A stretch of DNA of 64,000 bases, from NCBI GenBank assembly GCA_964640175.1, contig CAZXFW010000001.1, forward strand, positions 310,001 to 374,000, given 5' to 3'. The stretch is from JACKDX01 sp964640175 (GTDB taxonomy: Bacteria > Myxococcota_A > Polyangia > Polyangiales > GCA-016699535). Positions within the stretch are counted from its first letter, which is position 1. Every line of letters begins with the position of its first letter. The notes under the pieces were generated by a model. It was not told where the DNA came from. It worked only from the letters and a program-made list of their open reading frames with translations, and searched no databases. A program made the translations under genes and the position numbers. Positions 55,507-63,596 of this stretch are shown here, in pieces.

Positions 55507-56835
55507 GTGAGAAAAGTTTACGTGCTGGACACCAATGTGCTCTTGCACGACCCCTCGGCGCTTTATAAATTCGAAGACAACGATGTTGTTATTCCGGTTT
55601 ATGTTATTGAAGAGATAGACCGTTTCAAGAAAGAAGCCAGCGAGTTAGGCCGTAACGCTCGCACGATTTCGCGTACGATTGATGATCTGAGAGAGCGTTC
55701 CAACGGATCCTTGCAAAAAGGCATTACATTAGACAGTGGTGGATCCATTCGCGTATTGGTCCCTGAGGATGCTTTTGAATGGAGAGCCTCGGATTATGCA
55801 ACCATGGACCATGCCATTTTGAAAACGGCGTTACAGGTTCGTGATGAAAGTCCAGCACTCCCAACTGTGTTTGTGACCATGGACTCGAATCTGAGGATTC
55901 GTGCGGATGCCTCAGGCTTATGTGCAGAAAATTACGAAGGTGGAAGAGTAGCGATCGATGAGCTCTATACGGGGATTATTGAGTGCGGGGCTCCTGCGCA
56001 GGTGGTTGACAAATTAGGAAGCCGCCAAGCAATTGCTCTTTCAGAGCTCACGCAAGACAAAGAGATCCCTGCAAATGCATGTCTTATTGTGAAAGATGCC
56101 ACTCAGAGCAACCACACGGCATTAGGAAGGCGCTATCAAAATACGGACGAAGTCCGACCGCTGCGTGTGCCTAAAGAAGGAGCATGGGGGGTGCGTCCGA
56201 GAAATAAGGAGCAAAGTTTTGCAGTAGACCTTTTGTTGGACGACAGCGTGCATTTGGTGACGTTGATAGGTAAGGCCGGGACTGGCAAAACACTTCTGGC
56301 GATTGCTTCTGGCCTTAAGAAGGTTGTTGAGGAGGGAGTTTATGCTCGGCTGTTGGTCTCACGGCCGATTTTTCCGTTAGGGCGGGATATTGGTTATTTG
56401 CCTGGCGATCTTGAAGAAAAACTTAATCCTTGGATGCAGCCAATTTTCGATAATCTCGAATATATTTTCACTACGGGAAGTGCACGAATGTCACAAGCAC
56501 GCAGCTATGTAGAGCTCGTTGCGAGTGGAATCATTGAAGTGGAACCTCTTACCTATATTCGAGGACGTTCATTACCCAACCAATTTCTCATTGTGGACGA
56601 AGCTCAAAACTTAACGCCTCATGAAGTGAAAACCATCATCACACGATGTGGTAGTGAAACTAAAATAGTGTTAACCGGCGACCCGTATCAAATTGATAAT
56701 CCCTATGTGGATTCTGAAAGCAATGGCCTAACAGTACTGGCCGAACGATTTCGTGCTGAGGCTATTGCTGGCCATGTCACTCTAAAGAAGGGTGAGCGAA
56801 GTGAGCTAGCCGAGCGAGCGACACAATTGCTTTAG
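55507..56835 (+). CDS. PhoH-like ATPase with N-terminal PIN domain (YlaK/PhoH2 type)
   Basis: This 442-residue protein joins a PIN ribonuclease domain to a PhoH helicase-like ATPase, as in PhoH2. The PIN domain has VLDTNVLLHDP at residues 5-15, EEIDRFK near 37 and DSNLRIRA near 127, carrying its acidic residues. The PhoH part has Walker A GKAGTGKT near 257, Walker B LIVDEAQNL near 360 and GDPYQID near 392. Such proteins unwind and cleave RNA in a sequence-biased way. The GTG at 55507 was chosen because the PIN strand begins immediately after it. Confidence 0.9.
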   Translation: MRKVYVLDTNVLLHDPSALYKFEDNDVVIPVYVIEEIDRFKKEASELGRNARTISRTIDDLRERSNGSLQKGITLDSGGSIRVLVPEDAFEWRASDYATMDHAILKTALQVRDESPALPTVFVTMDSNLRIRADASGLCAENYEGGRVAIDELYTGIIECGAPAQVVDKLGSRQAIALSELTQDKEIPANACLIVKDATQSNHTALGRRYQNTDEVRPLRVPKEGAWGVRPRNKEQSFAVDLLLDDSVHLVTLIGKAGTGKTLLAIASGLKKVVEEGVYARLLVSRPIFPLGRDIGYLPGDLEEKLNPWMQPIFDNLEYIFTTGSARMSQARSYVELVASGIIEVEPLTYIRGRSLPNQFLIVDEAQNLTPHEVKTIITRCGSETKIVLTGDPYQIDNPYVDSESNGLTVLAERFRAEAIAGHVTLKKGERSELAERATQLL

Positions 56836-56850
56836 TAAACGAGCGCTCTG

Positions 56851-57333
56851 TTAGCGTATCGATAACTTGGCAGAAAGTCGTTTATGCACCTGACTTGGCA
56901 CGAGGGTCGAGATATCTCCGCCTAGTCTTGCAACTTCTTTAACAATGCCCGAGGCCACATAAAAATAAGCGTCATTTGCCATAATAAAAACGGTCTCAAT
57001 ATCTTCATTGAGCTTTCGATTCATGTTGGCCATTTGTAGTTCGTATTCAAAATCTGCTACAGCGCGTAGTCCGCGTAAAATGACTCGTGCATTCCGTTGA
57101 CGAACGAAGTCCACAAGCAATCCTTCAAACGAGTCGACTTCGACGCGAGGCTCGTGAGCAAATACTTCTTGAATCATTTCTGCACGTTCTTGAACGCTAA
57201 ATAAAGGATTTTTTTTGGGGTTAGACAGAACGCCAACAATCACTCTATCAAAAGCAACTAGCCCACCTTTGATGATGCTCACATGTCCTTGGGTAATAGG
57301 ATCAAAAGAGCCAGGATATACAGCTACCGTCAT
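56851..57333 (-). CDS. coaD: Pantetheine-phosphate adenylyltransferase
   Basis: This enzyme attaches AMP to 4'-phosphopantetheine in CoA synthesis. It has about 160 residues of the nucleotidyltransferase fold. The HxGH-type motif appears as YPGSFDPITQGHVSII at the N-terminus, with GLRAVADFEYELQMANMNRKL near residue 88 and SGIVKEVARLGGDIS near 128. Either ATG 57342 or 57333 may be used; the second gives the usual short N-terminus. It directly follows rsmD, a very common bacterial pair. Confidence 0.95.
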   Translation of the reverse strand: MTVAVYPGSFDPITQGHVSIIKGGLVAFDRVIVGVLSNPKKNPLFSVQERAEMIQEVFAHEPRVEVDSFEGLLVDFVRQRNARVILRGLRAVADFEYELQMANMNRKLNEDIETVFIMANDAYFYVASGIVKEVARLGGDISTLVPSQVHKRLSAKLSIR

Positions 57334-57342
57334 AGCGACCAT

Positions 57343-57930
57343 TTATAGCTCATCTTTAGACGTGATCACAGTAGCTAGCGAAACGGATGTGCCGCCATAG
57401 CGGTAGGTGTTGTTCACGGTGACAAACGACGGAAATATAGGCGCTTTTGCAGTGCTGTATTCAATAACGATGCTCGCAAGAGGGGATAGGAATTGACGTT
57501 GAAAGAGTGATTCGAGGACGTGAGGGACCAATGCAATGTCGGCATAAGGTGGGTCCAAAAAGATCAGATCAAACACACCGCTTTTGGTAAGATTATTGCG
57601 AGTTATCGTTGTTAGAGGCTTAGAGAGATCATGGCGAATCGTAGTGATGCTTGCGGATAGTTGAAGGTTAGCTGCGTTAGACTTGATCACATTAAGTGAC
57701 TTTGCGCTATTATCCACGAGTGTGGCGTGCTTGGCTCCTCGAGAAAGCATTTCAAATGCAAGTGCTCCAGTGCCTGAAAAGAGATCAAGAACGTTAGCTT
57801 CACGGATAAGATTGCGTGCTTCTAACGCTGAAGCGATGCCTTCGCGAACACGGTCTGATGTAGGGCGTGTATCAAGGGAGGCAAGGGTCGACAGTTGCCG
57901 GCCCTTAAGCGTTCCTCCAACAATGCGCAT
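57343..57930 (-). CDS. rsmD: 16S rRNA (guanine(966)-N(2))-methyltransferase
   Basis: This 195-residue Rossmann-fold methyltransferase modifies G966 of 16S rRNA. It opens with MRIVGGTLKGRQL and RPTSDRVREGI, both RsmD hallmarks. The AdoMet loop is VLDLFSGTGALAFEMLSRGA near residue 47, and the catalytic motif is LDPPYA near 125. The ATG at 57930 follows the PEGA gene stop by 5 bp; a TTG at 57939 is less likely. It lies immediately upstream of coaD. Confidence 0.94.
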   Translation of the reverse strand: MRIVGGTLKGRQLSTLASLDTRPTSDRVREGIASALEARNLIREANVLDLFSGTGALAFEMLSRGAKHATLVDNSAKSLNVIKSNAANLQLSASITTIRHDLSKPLTTITRNNLTKSGVFDLIFLDPPYADIALVPHVLESLFQRQFLSPLASIVIEYSTAKAPIFPSFVTVNNTYRYGGTSVSLATVITSKDEL

Positions 57931-57935
57931 ACCAC

Positions 57936-59129
57936 TCAAAAACGCAAGGATGCGTTGAACATGGCGTAGTTTCGTCCCACGTGTGGCACAATTTCCAGCC
58001 TAGGTCTTGATGCGTATTCTGAGTCTGGGTTGTCTGTCTTGTTGTCGTCATCATCATCCAACAGTAAGACAGCAACGCCCACTCCAATACTTACGATGCC
58101 TGCTCCAAGGAAAACGTACTGCAATACTTCGAGTAATTCCGATTCATCGCATAGTGAGGCGACACGGTCTACGTCAACAGTGGGATCTGAAGGATTTCCA
58201 GTGAAACCGTTTTCAGCTGCACTGCAGATATCTCGGCCGTTAAATCCGGAAAGCCCCCGATACATTTCCATATCGGCATCGTTATCGATGGCATACACCC
58301 TGAGAAATGAGTAGGTGCTCATTCCTAAAAATATGGCGCCGAGGCCAATTGCTCCCCAGCCTACCCAATTGATTTCGGAGGATGAGCTGTTACCAGTTTC
58401 AGTGTCTTCGAGTTCCTGGAGAGACACGCTGACATGTGTCTTCTCTTCTGACTTTACTTCAAGCGTGCGGGTGAATGTGTTGTAGCCAGGGGCGGAGACC
58501 ACAAGCGTGTGACGGCCTACAGGAATTGTCGACGACACTTCCTTCTTTCCACCTTCGCTTAGAACTAAGTTATTATCGATTCTGACTTCTGCCTGTTCAG
58601 GCTCCTTAACTTGCACAATAATGGTACCAGTTTTCGGACGGCTAATGAGCTCGGCGATATACTTGGATGCTATGGGACCAAGATCTCCGGATTCCAATGA
58701 CGAGCGGGGCAGGGTGTTGCTAAGCACATACTCCGCTTGGCGTGACTGTAAATCAAAAATATTGAGTTTGACTAAGAAGTCATAATCATTGGAATGGTTT
58801 GTGCGCTTTAGTGTGCCATAAATTGTTTTTGTTACACCGAGTGATCGGCTGATACTCGCCAGGCAGATAGTATCCAGTGACGTACACCCGTGCGCGAGAC
58901 TGAGCTGCTGTACAGATGCACTTTTGTCGAGCACTTGCCAGCCATTGTGCTGTTTGGCACTGGCCCGTAGTGCATCACTTAGTTTTTGAGCAAGGGCATC
59001 ATCACCTTCGATGGATTGAATGCCTAGTACAGCGACTGTCGTCGGTGTGGTTGCTTGAGCATGTGCAATGGTAGCAAAGTTCTCAAGAGCTACTAGATAA
59101 AGAATAGTGAGAATGATGTGGTTTTTCAT
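57936..59129 (-). CDS. PEGA-domain surface/periplasmic protein
   Basis: This 397-residue exported protein has a signal peptide from ATG 59129 (cleavage after IAHAQA). An N-terminal part (VAVLGIQSIEGDDALAQKLSDALRA) resembles TolB-N or similar periplasmic sensors. A PEGA domain lies around residues 180-245 (GTIIVQVKEP, VPVGRHTLVVSAPGYNTFTRTLEV-type pattern), followed by two membrane helices and an Asp-rich tail (DDDDDN). PEGA domains are common in Myxococcota and may bind the envelope. The longer frame to 59234 would overlap the divergent gloB start. Confidence 0.75.
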   Translation of the reverse strand: MKNHIILTILYLVALENFATIAHAQATTPTTVAVLGIQSIEGDDALAQKLSDALRASAKQHNGWQVLDKSASVQQLSLAHGCTSLDTICLASISRSLGVTKTIYGTLKRTNHSNDYDFLVKLNIFDLQSRQAEYVLSNTLPRSSLESGDLGPIASKYIAELISRPKTGTIIVQVKEPEQAEVRIDNNLVLSEGGKKEVSSTIPVGRHTLVVSAPGYNTFTRTLEVKSEEKTHVSVSLQELEDTETGNSSSSEINWVGWGAIGLGAIFLGMSTYSFLRVYAIDNDADMEMYRGLSGFNGRDICSAAENGFTGNPSDPTVDVDRVASLCDESELLEVLQYVFLGAGIVSIGVGVAVLLLDDDDDNKTDNPDSEYASRPRLEIVPHVGRNYAMFNASLRF

Positions 59130-59135
59130 AGGGTA

Positions 59136-59164
59136 ACGCCATTCAAATGGGCGTATGCTAGCAT
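59136..59164. promoter_or_regulatory. Two adjoining inverted repeats in the 41-bp PEGA / gloB spacer
   Basis: ACGCCATT (59136-59143) pairs with AATGGGCGT (59146-59154) with one bulged base. It is immediately followed by the 10-bp perfect palindrome ATGCTAGCAT (59155-59164). Together they occupy most of the gap between two divergent start codons, so they may bind a shared regulator. Confidence 0.35.
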
Positions 59165-59170
59165 GCTCCG

Positions 59171-59959
59171 GTGCAGGTACAAACCATTTCCCTTCGGCGG
59201 GATAATTATGCTTATTTACTGATTGATCGGTCATCTTTACACACGGTGGTAATTGATCCGTCTGAGGCCGGACCGGTGATAGGAGAGATCGAATCCCAAC
59301 GGCTTTGCCTTACTCAGATTTGGTGCACACACCATCATCACGATCATACGGGTGGAGTTGAGGAATTGGTGAATCGTTATAATCCTAGCCATGTCATTGG
59401 CAGTGTCTATGACTTTACGCATAAGCGTATTCCTCATCAGAGTCATGGAGTTGATGAAATTACAGACTGGCAGTTTGGCAGCCATAAAGTGACCGTGCTT
59501 GAGCTACCTGGGCATACATTAGGGGCGGTAGGCTATTTGATTGATGAACAATTATTTACAGGAGATGTGCTTTTTGTAGCTGGGTGCGGCTATGTGTTTG
59601 AGGGAACCATGCGTCAGATGTGGCTCTCTCTGGAGAAGATTTCGAGGCTAAAAGGTTCTGTCCAATTTTATTGCGGCCATGAATACACTCTGGCCAATTT
59701 AATGTTTGCAAAAACGATTGAGCCTCAAAATGAATCCCTACATCACAAAATAACTGAAGTAAAACAGTCGTTGGCCCTCGGCAATCCAAGTGTTCCTTCG
59801 TTACTGGAACATGAGCATCAATACAATCCGTTTTTGCGGTGTAGGCAGCCCAATGTAATTGCCGCTGCCGAACGACTGTCATCATCTACGTTGGATAACA
59901 GTCCAGAGCGTGTGTTTCAGATTTTAAGAGAAGCGAAAAACCAGTTCCGCATGCCCTAA
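59171..59959 (+). CDS. gloB: Hydroxyacylglutathione hydrolase (glyoxalase II)
   Basis: This metallo-beta-lactamase-fold enzyme hydrolyses S-lactoylglutathione in methylglyoxal detoxification. The metal motif THHHHDHTGG lies at about residues 54-63, with further ligands in ELPGHTLGAVGY, FTGDVLF and YCGHEYTLANLMFA, all glyoxalase II signatures. The C-terminal HAGH-C part (NPFLRC) is present. Length 262 is typical. It starts at GTG 59171. Its stop overlaps the end of the convergent exonuclease gene by 4 bp. Confidence 0.92.
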   Translation: MQVQTISLRRDNYAYLLIDRSSLHTVVIDPSEAGPVIGEIESQRLCLTQIWCTHHHHDHTGGVEELVNRYNPSHVIGSVYDFTHKRIPHQSHGVDEITDWQFGSHKVTVLELPGHTLGAVGYLIDEQLFTGDVLFVAGCGYVFEGTMRQMWLSLEKISRLKGSVQFYCGHEYTLANLMFAKTIEPQNESLHHKITEVKQSLALGNPSVPSLLEHEHQYNPFLRCRQPNVIAAAERLSSSTLDNSPERVFQILREAKNQFRMP

Positions 59960-60717
59960 GAGTTACGCATACGCGAGCGCCAGGCAGCGAATTCCGCTTC
60001 TTGTCGACTTCCGTATTGGGATTGTAGTCGTACCAAATCGTCATAGCGCTCAGGCAGTTTAGGAGCCATCGCCAAGAGGACATTTCCAGCAGCTTCTGCA
60101 TCTCCGCATGCACGATGAGCTTTATCGATCTTAATATTTAGGCGCTGACACATGTCTGTCAGCTTTTTACCCTTTTCGTATTTGAAAAGCTCACGTGCCC
60201 AGATCAAAGGGTCAATCCAAACGACATCGTTCTGAAAAGCGGGAACTTCCGAAGGAGTCGCCTGGGTTACTCGCCGCATTTCGGCATGCAAAAAACCACG
60301 ATCAAAAGGAGCATTGTAGGCAACTGGGATACGATCGGTGAGGATACTTGCTATTCGATCAAAGACGTCACAAAAGGCTGGGGCATCTTTTAACTCGTCA
60401 TCTGTAATACCATGCACGGCTCGGGATTCTTCTGGAACTGGAATTCCAGGATTAATCAACCATTCATGTCGTTGTGTGCAACGGCCGTTATCGAAATACA
60501 CCAGTCCAATTTCGATGATCCTGTCGGTTTCGGAGTCACGCCCTGTCGTTTCAAAATCGATGACACATAGTGGAGCATCAATCCATCGGCTATCTGGTGT
60601 GACGCAGCGAGCCAATTCTTGAACGGCATACGCTGTCCGATCCATTTGGTCAATAATGCCTGGATAGTGATGGCCTGTAGGAAAACAACCGCAGTTGTGA
60701 GTATCGATGCCGCGCAT
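59956..60717 (-). CDS. DnaQ-like (DEDDh) 3'-5' exonuclease
   Basis: This exonuclease of the DnaQ/RNase T superfamily has 253 residues. Exo I is VIDFETTGRD near residue 48, Exo II is YNAPFDRGFL near 134, and Exo III is HRACGDAEAAGNV near 198 with the His of the DEDDh type. The C-terminus lacks an obvious polymerase or helicase partner domain. It is a stand-alone nuclease or an epsilon-like proofreading factor. It follows the cyclic-nucleotide-binding gene by 3 bp in a minus-strand run. Confidence 0.85.
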   Translation of the reverse strand: MRGIDTHNCGCFPTGHHYPGIIDQMDRTAYAVQELARCVTPDSRWIDAPLCVIDFETTGRDSETDRIIEIGLVYFDNGRCTQRHEWLINPGIPVPEESRAVHGITDDELKDAPAFCDVFDRIASILTDRIPVAYNAPFDRGFLHAEMRRVTQATPSEVPAFQNDVVWIDPLIWARELFKYEKGKKLTDMCQRLNIKIDKAHRACGDAEAAGNVLLAMAPKLPERYDDLVRLQSQYGSRQEAEFAAWRSRMRNS

Positions 60718-60720
60718 GAG

Positions 60721-61185
60721 TTAGAACTTACCCGACATACTTAAGAAAGTGACCTTTGCATTGGTTTCACGTAGGCGTGATGAGAGAAGCGAGACAAAAT
60801 TCCAAAGGAATTCGTAGGCTAAGTCTTTATGGACAAAAAACAAGTCTTCTAACTCATCTTTGGCTAGGCTGAGTAATTGACAGTCTGTATGCGCATGCGC
60901 ATCCGCGCTTCGAGGAAAGTCATCAATCAAGGACATTTCTCCAAACACATTGCCTGGGCCGAGTACGGCTAACGCTTCTTCACCCATGCCACTGACTTGA
61001 GTGGAAATGCGCACTTTACCTTCTATGATGAGATAAAGCTTTTCGCCAACGTCTCCTTCGTTGAAAATAATACTATCCGCTGTCGTGCTTTCTTGCTTAG
61101 CAATGCTTGCAATAAGCTTTAGTCCTTTTGAAGAGATCCCTTCAAAAAGCTTCGTATTGCCTAACAATGGTTCAAAATCGTCCAT
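60721..61185 (-). CDS. Cyclic nucleotide-binding domain protein
   Basis: This single cNMP-binding domain has 154 residues. The phosphate-binding cassette VFGEMSLIDDFPRSADAHA near residue 78 retains the Glu and Arg needed to bind cAMP or cGMP. No helix-turn-helix or kinase is attached, so it is not a Crp-type regulator by itself; it may act as a small sensor that binds a partner. It follows the pilin-like gene by 36 bp and precedes the exonuclease by 3 bp. Confidence 0.85.
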   Translation of the reverse strand: MDDFEPLLGNTKLFEGISSKGLKLIASIAKQESTTADSIIFNEGDVGEKLYLIIEGKVRISTQVSGMGEEALAVLGPGNVFGEMSLIDDFPRSADAHAHTDCQLLSLAKDELEDLFFVHKDLAYEFLWNFVSLLSSRLRETNAKVTFLSMSGKF

Positions 61186-61221
61186 GGTTAAGGTTCGTAA
61201 AATAGAACGATGAGGAGCAAG

Positions 61222-61773
61222 CTATTCGCCTTCATTGGCGACGTAGACGCCTACGGAGTGATACATCACGTTTGAGGCATCGCTACCGGCTGCCAATTCG
61301 AACCGACTAAAAACGTTGTCGCCATCGAGGTCTCCCATAGCAACAAACGTGTATAATGCGGTGCTTGCGGTTTGTGCGCATGCTGATGTGCCGCCCAAAG
61401 CAAGGACTCTATAACCGAAGTACACGGGATCGCTTATATTAAATCCTAAAGATTTGAACTCAGGTACAGCAAGAAAATTCGTCTGTTGTTTGGCAAGGCC
61501 TGGAGTTGATGGCAAAAGAGAAGTTGTTCCTACGATGCAATGTCCTGCAGTGCCACTGACAATTCCTTGGGAACCTGCTGCAGCTTGTTCGTAGTATGCG
61601 GTTGCTCCTTTGAACATGAGATTCAAATTGGAGGTTGCCTCAGATGTTTTTGAGTATTTTATGTAGCCCGTAAGTGCGGGTATAGCTACTCCAAGCAGTA
61701 CGCCTAAAGAAGCCATGACTACGAGTAGCTCTGCTAGAGTAAATCCTGAATTAGTTTGATTCTTCTTTTTCAT
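61222..61773 (-). CDS. Type IV pilin-like (pseudopilin) protein
   Basis: This 183-residue protein has a class III prepilin signal. A short basic leader (MKKKNQTNS) precedes GFTLAELLVVMASLG with the peptidase site after Gly and Glu at +5, then a hydrophobic helix. The globular part has a cysteine pair (GHCIVG and SACAQ). It could be a type IV pilus minor or major pilin, or a type II secretion pseudopilin. The ATG at 61773, with AAAGGAA upstream, lies 23 bp inside the upstream pseudokinase gene, so it is read in an overlapping frame. No pilus assembly genes are in the window. Confidence 0.85.
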   Translation of the reverse strand: MKKKNQTNSGFTLAELLVVMASLGVLLGVAIPALTGYIKYSKTSEATSNLNLMFKGATAYYEQAAAGSQGIVSGTAGHCIVGTTSLLPSTPGLAKQQTNFLAVPEFKSLGFNISDPVYFGYRVLALGGTSACAQTASTALYTFVAMGDLDGDNVFSRFELAAGSDASNVMYHSVGVYVANEGE

Positions 61774-63487
61774 TTCTATTCCTTTGGGCCTTGTTGACAA
61801 GACGGGCTGGGCTGTTGTTACGGCAATTCCATCCTACAGGCATCATGGTATTGCTGTTACAGCGTGCCTGTTCAAACCCTTTCATGGTATCAATGTTCCA
61901 GTCCACAGCCACAACGTCTGAAAGGTTTGCCTCTGTAATTGTGGCTCCGTCAAGGACAGTTCCTTGGACCATTGCTTTGGATAAGTTTGCTTTGGTTAAG
62001 TCGGTACGTTGAAAATTAACGAAGTTAAGATCTGCGCCAGACAAATCGGCACCTTTAAGGTTTTTGTTGGAGAAATCACGGAATCCTTGTGTGGTTAGGT
62101 ATCGCACGGCCGCGCTTTGCAATTGAGGGTTCGATGAGTCTAGGCGTGATTTTGCACCTGCAATCGCTGTAATAGCAATAGGGTCAAGCTGATAGAAGAA
62201 CAGGCCCGCTGCCGTTCCGACTGCTACAAAACCATAACGCCTGTAACGTGGGCTAGCAGGAAGAGCAAGGGTGCATAATGCAGCAAATACACTGGCACAC
62301 CCTAAGAGTGTTTTGTGCATAAGTGTGGTGATGGGCAACACAAAAGCCAATCCCATAACGATGGCAACTCCCAAAACTCCAGCTGCAACAGTCATGTATC
62401 GTATTTTGTCGTTCATACCGAATGCAGCATCGGTATTTTCAATTTCTAAAGAAGCCGAGGTGTCTTTGATTTCTTTTGTTTCTAGAACGGGCTTTTGCTC
62501 TAGGCTTGTACGTAGAGCCATGCCAACCGTATCTACTTGTGTGTATTGGGATAAGTCGCTGGCAAGTTCGGCAACAGATTGGTACCTGAGTTCTGGGTTC
62601 ACCATGGTGCAACGCCGTGCAATACGTACTAGGCCTTCAGGGTACTTTTTGTATTCTGTAAGTAGAGGTGTTGCTTCTAACGTGGTTTTGGGATGCTCAT
62701 TGCTAAGCAAGAACAATAAAATTTTTCCTAAGCTGTAGATGTCGGACTTTACCGTTGGCGGACTGTCTGACACGATTTCCGGTGCAGCGTACGCACCATA
62801 TCCGTGGGTATTATCCTGATCTCCTTTGAGGCTTTTGGCGATATTCAAAAAACCGACTTCTGTGAGAATGGGGCTGAAGTCATCATCAAGGAGGATATTT
62901 CCAGGTCTCAGGCAGCTATGGGTGATGCCTTGTTGATGCAATGTCTCCAATATACCACAAACACTTTGCAGGAAGGTGATGGAGCGTTGAGTAGTCCATC
63001 GGAGCGCTGACACATCTGTGGCCCGGCCTACAGAGAGATACTGAGCGATCAATGCACGGCGATCCCGGCTAAGGCCATAGCACTTTAGTACTCCAGAAAT
63101 CGTTCCATTTCTGGTGATGCGCAACATGGTTTTGGCACCTTGTACAAATCGGTGATGTTCTTTGTCGTAGATATCTGAGTTAAGCGCATAGATCACAGCA
63201 AGGCTTCCATTGGCATCTTGCGCTTTCCATACCGTCCATACGGGTGAGCCGGATTGGCCGATGCACTGTTCTGTCAGCGTCAACCCTGCGATAGTCTGAC
63301 CCTTTTCGACGGGCTCCCAGGTGACCTTAGAGGTGACTTCAGGAAGACCTTCCACCTGAGTGGTTTCATTCCATGCGGCAACAGGTGCGCGTGGAGGAGG
63401 TGGCGGAGGAGGACCAAGCCTTTTCTGAACCGGGGCGGCTGGCTGCGAATTGGGATCATCAACCGTCGGTTGGGAAGTGCGGTCCAT
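61751..63487 (-). CDS. Membrane pseudokinase with pentapeptide repeats
   Basis: This 578-residue protein has a Pro-rich N-terminus (seven Pro near 26-32) and a Ser/Thr-kinase-like domain (about 65-330). Two to three membrane helices (about 365-425) and a pentapeptide-repeat C-terminus (about 465-540: LKGADLSGADLNF, DLTKANLSKA) follow. Catalytic residues are missing. The HRD motif reads HSC (190-192), DFG reads EVG (210-212) and the beta-3 Lys is absent, although AAPEIV and SDIYSLG remain. It is therefore a pseudokinase. It precedes and overlaps the pilin-like gene by 23 bp. Confidence 0.8.
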   Translation of the reverse strand: MDRTSQPTVDDPNSQPAAPVQKRLGPPPPPPPRAPVAAWNETTQVEGLPEVTSKVTWEPVEKGQTIAGLTLTEQCIGQSGSPVWTVWKAQDANGSLAVIYALNSDIYDKEHHRFVQGAKTMLRITRNGTISGVLKCYGLSRDRRALIAQYLSVGRATDVSALRWTTQRSITFLQSVCGILETLHQQGITHSCLRPGNILLDDDFSPILTEVGFLNIAKSLKGDQDNTHGYGAYAAPEIVSDSPPTVKSDIYSLGKILLFLLSNEHPKTTLEATPLLTEYKKYPEGLVRIARRCTMVNPELRYQSVAELASDLSQYTQVDTVGMALRTSLEQKPVLETKEIKDTSASLEIENTDAAFGMNDKIRYMTVAAGVLGVAIVMGLAFVLPITTLMHKTLLGCASVFAALCTLALPASPRYRRYGFVAVGTAAGLFFYQLDPIAITAIAGAKSRLDSSNPQLQSAAVRYLTTQGFRDFSNKNLKGADLSGADLNFVNFQRTDLTKANLSKAMVQGTVLDGATITEANLSDVVAVDWNIDTMKGFEQARCNSNTMMPVGWNCRNNSPARLVNKAQRNRNEKEESN

Positions 63488-63596
63488 GTGTGACTTTCTA
63501 TTGGGTTAGTGTGAGGATTACCTCTACCGGACCCCTAGGCGCAGTGTATCGTTAAGAATACAAAAGCGAAATAATATGCTGGATGGGCGTAGGAGT

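Noticed and set aside
62271..62738. Plus-strand frame of 155 codons opposite the pseudokinase gene
   Set aside because: It is antisense to membrane helices and the kinase-like domain. No start signal or homology pattern was seen.
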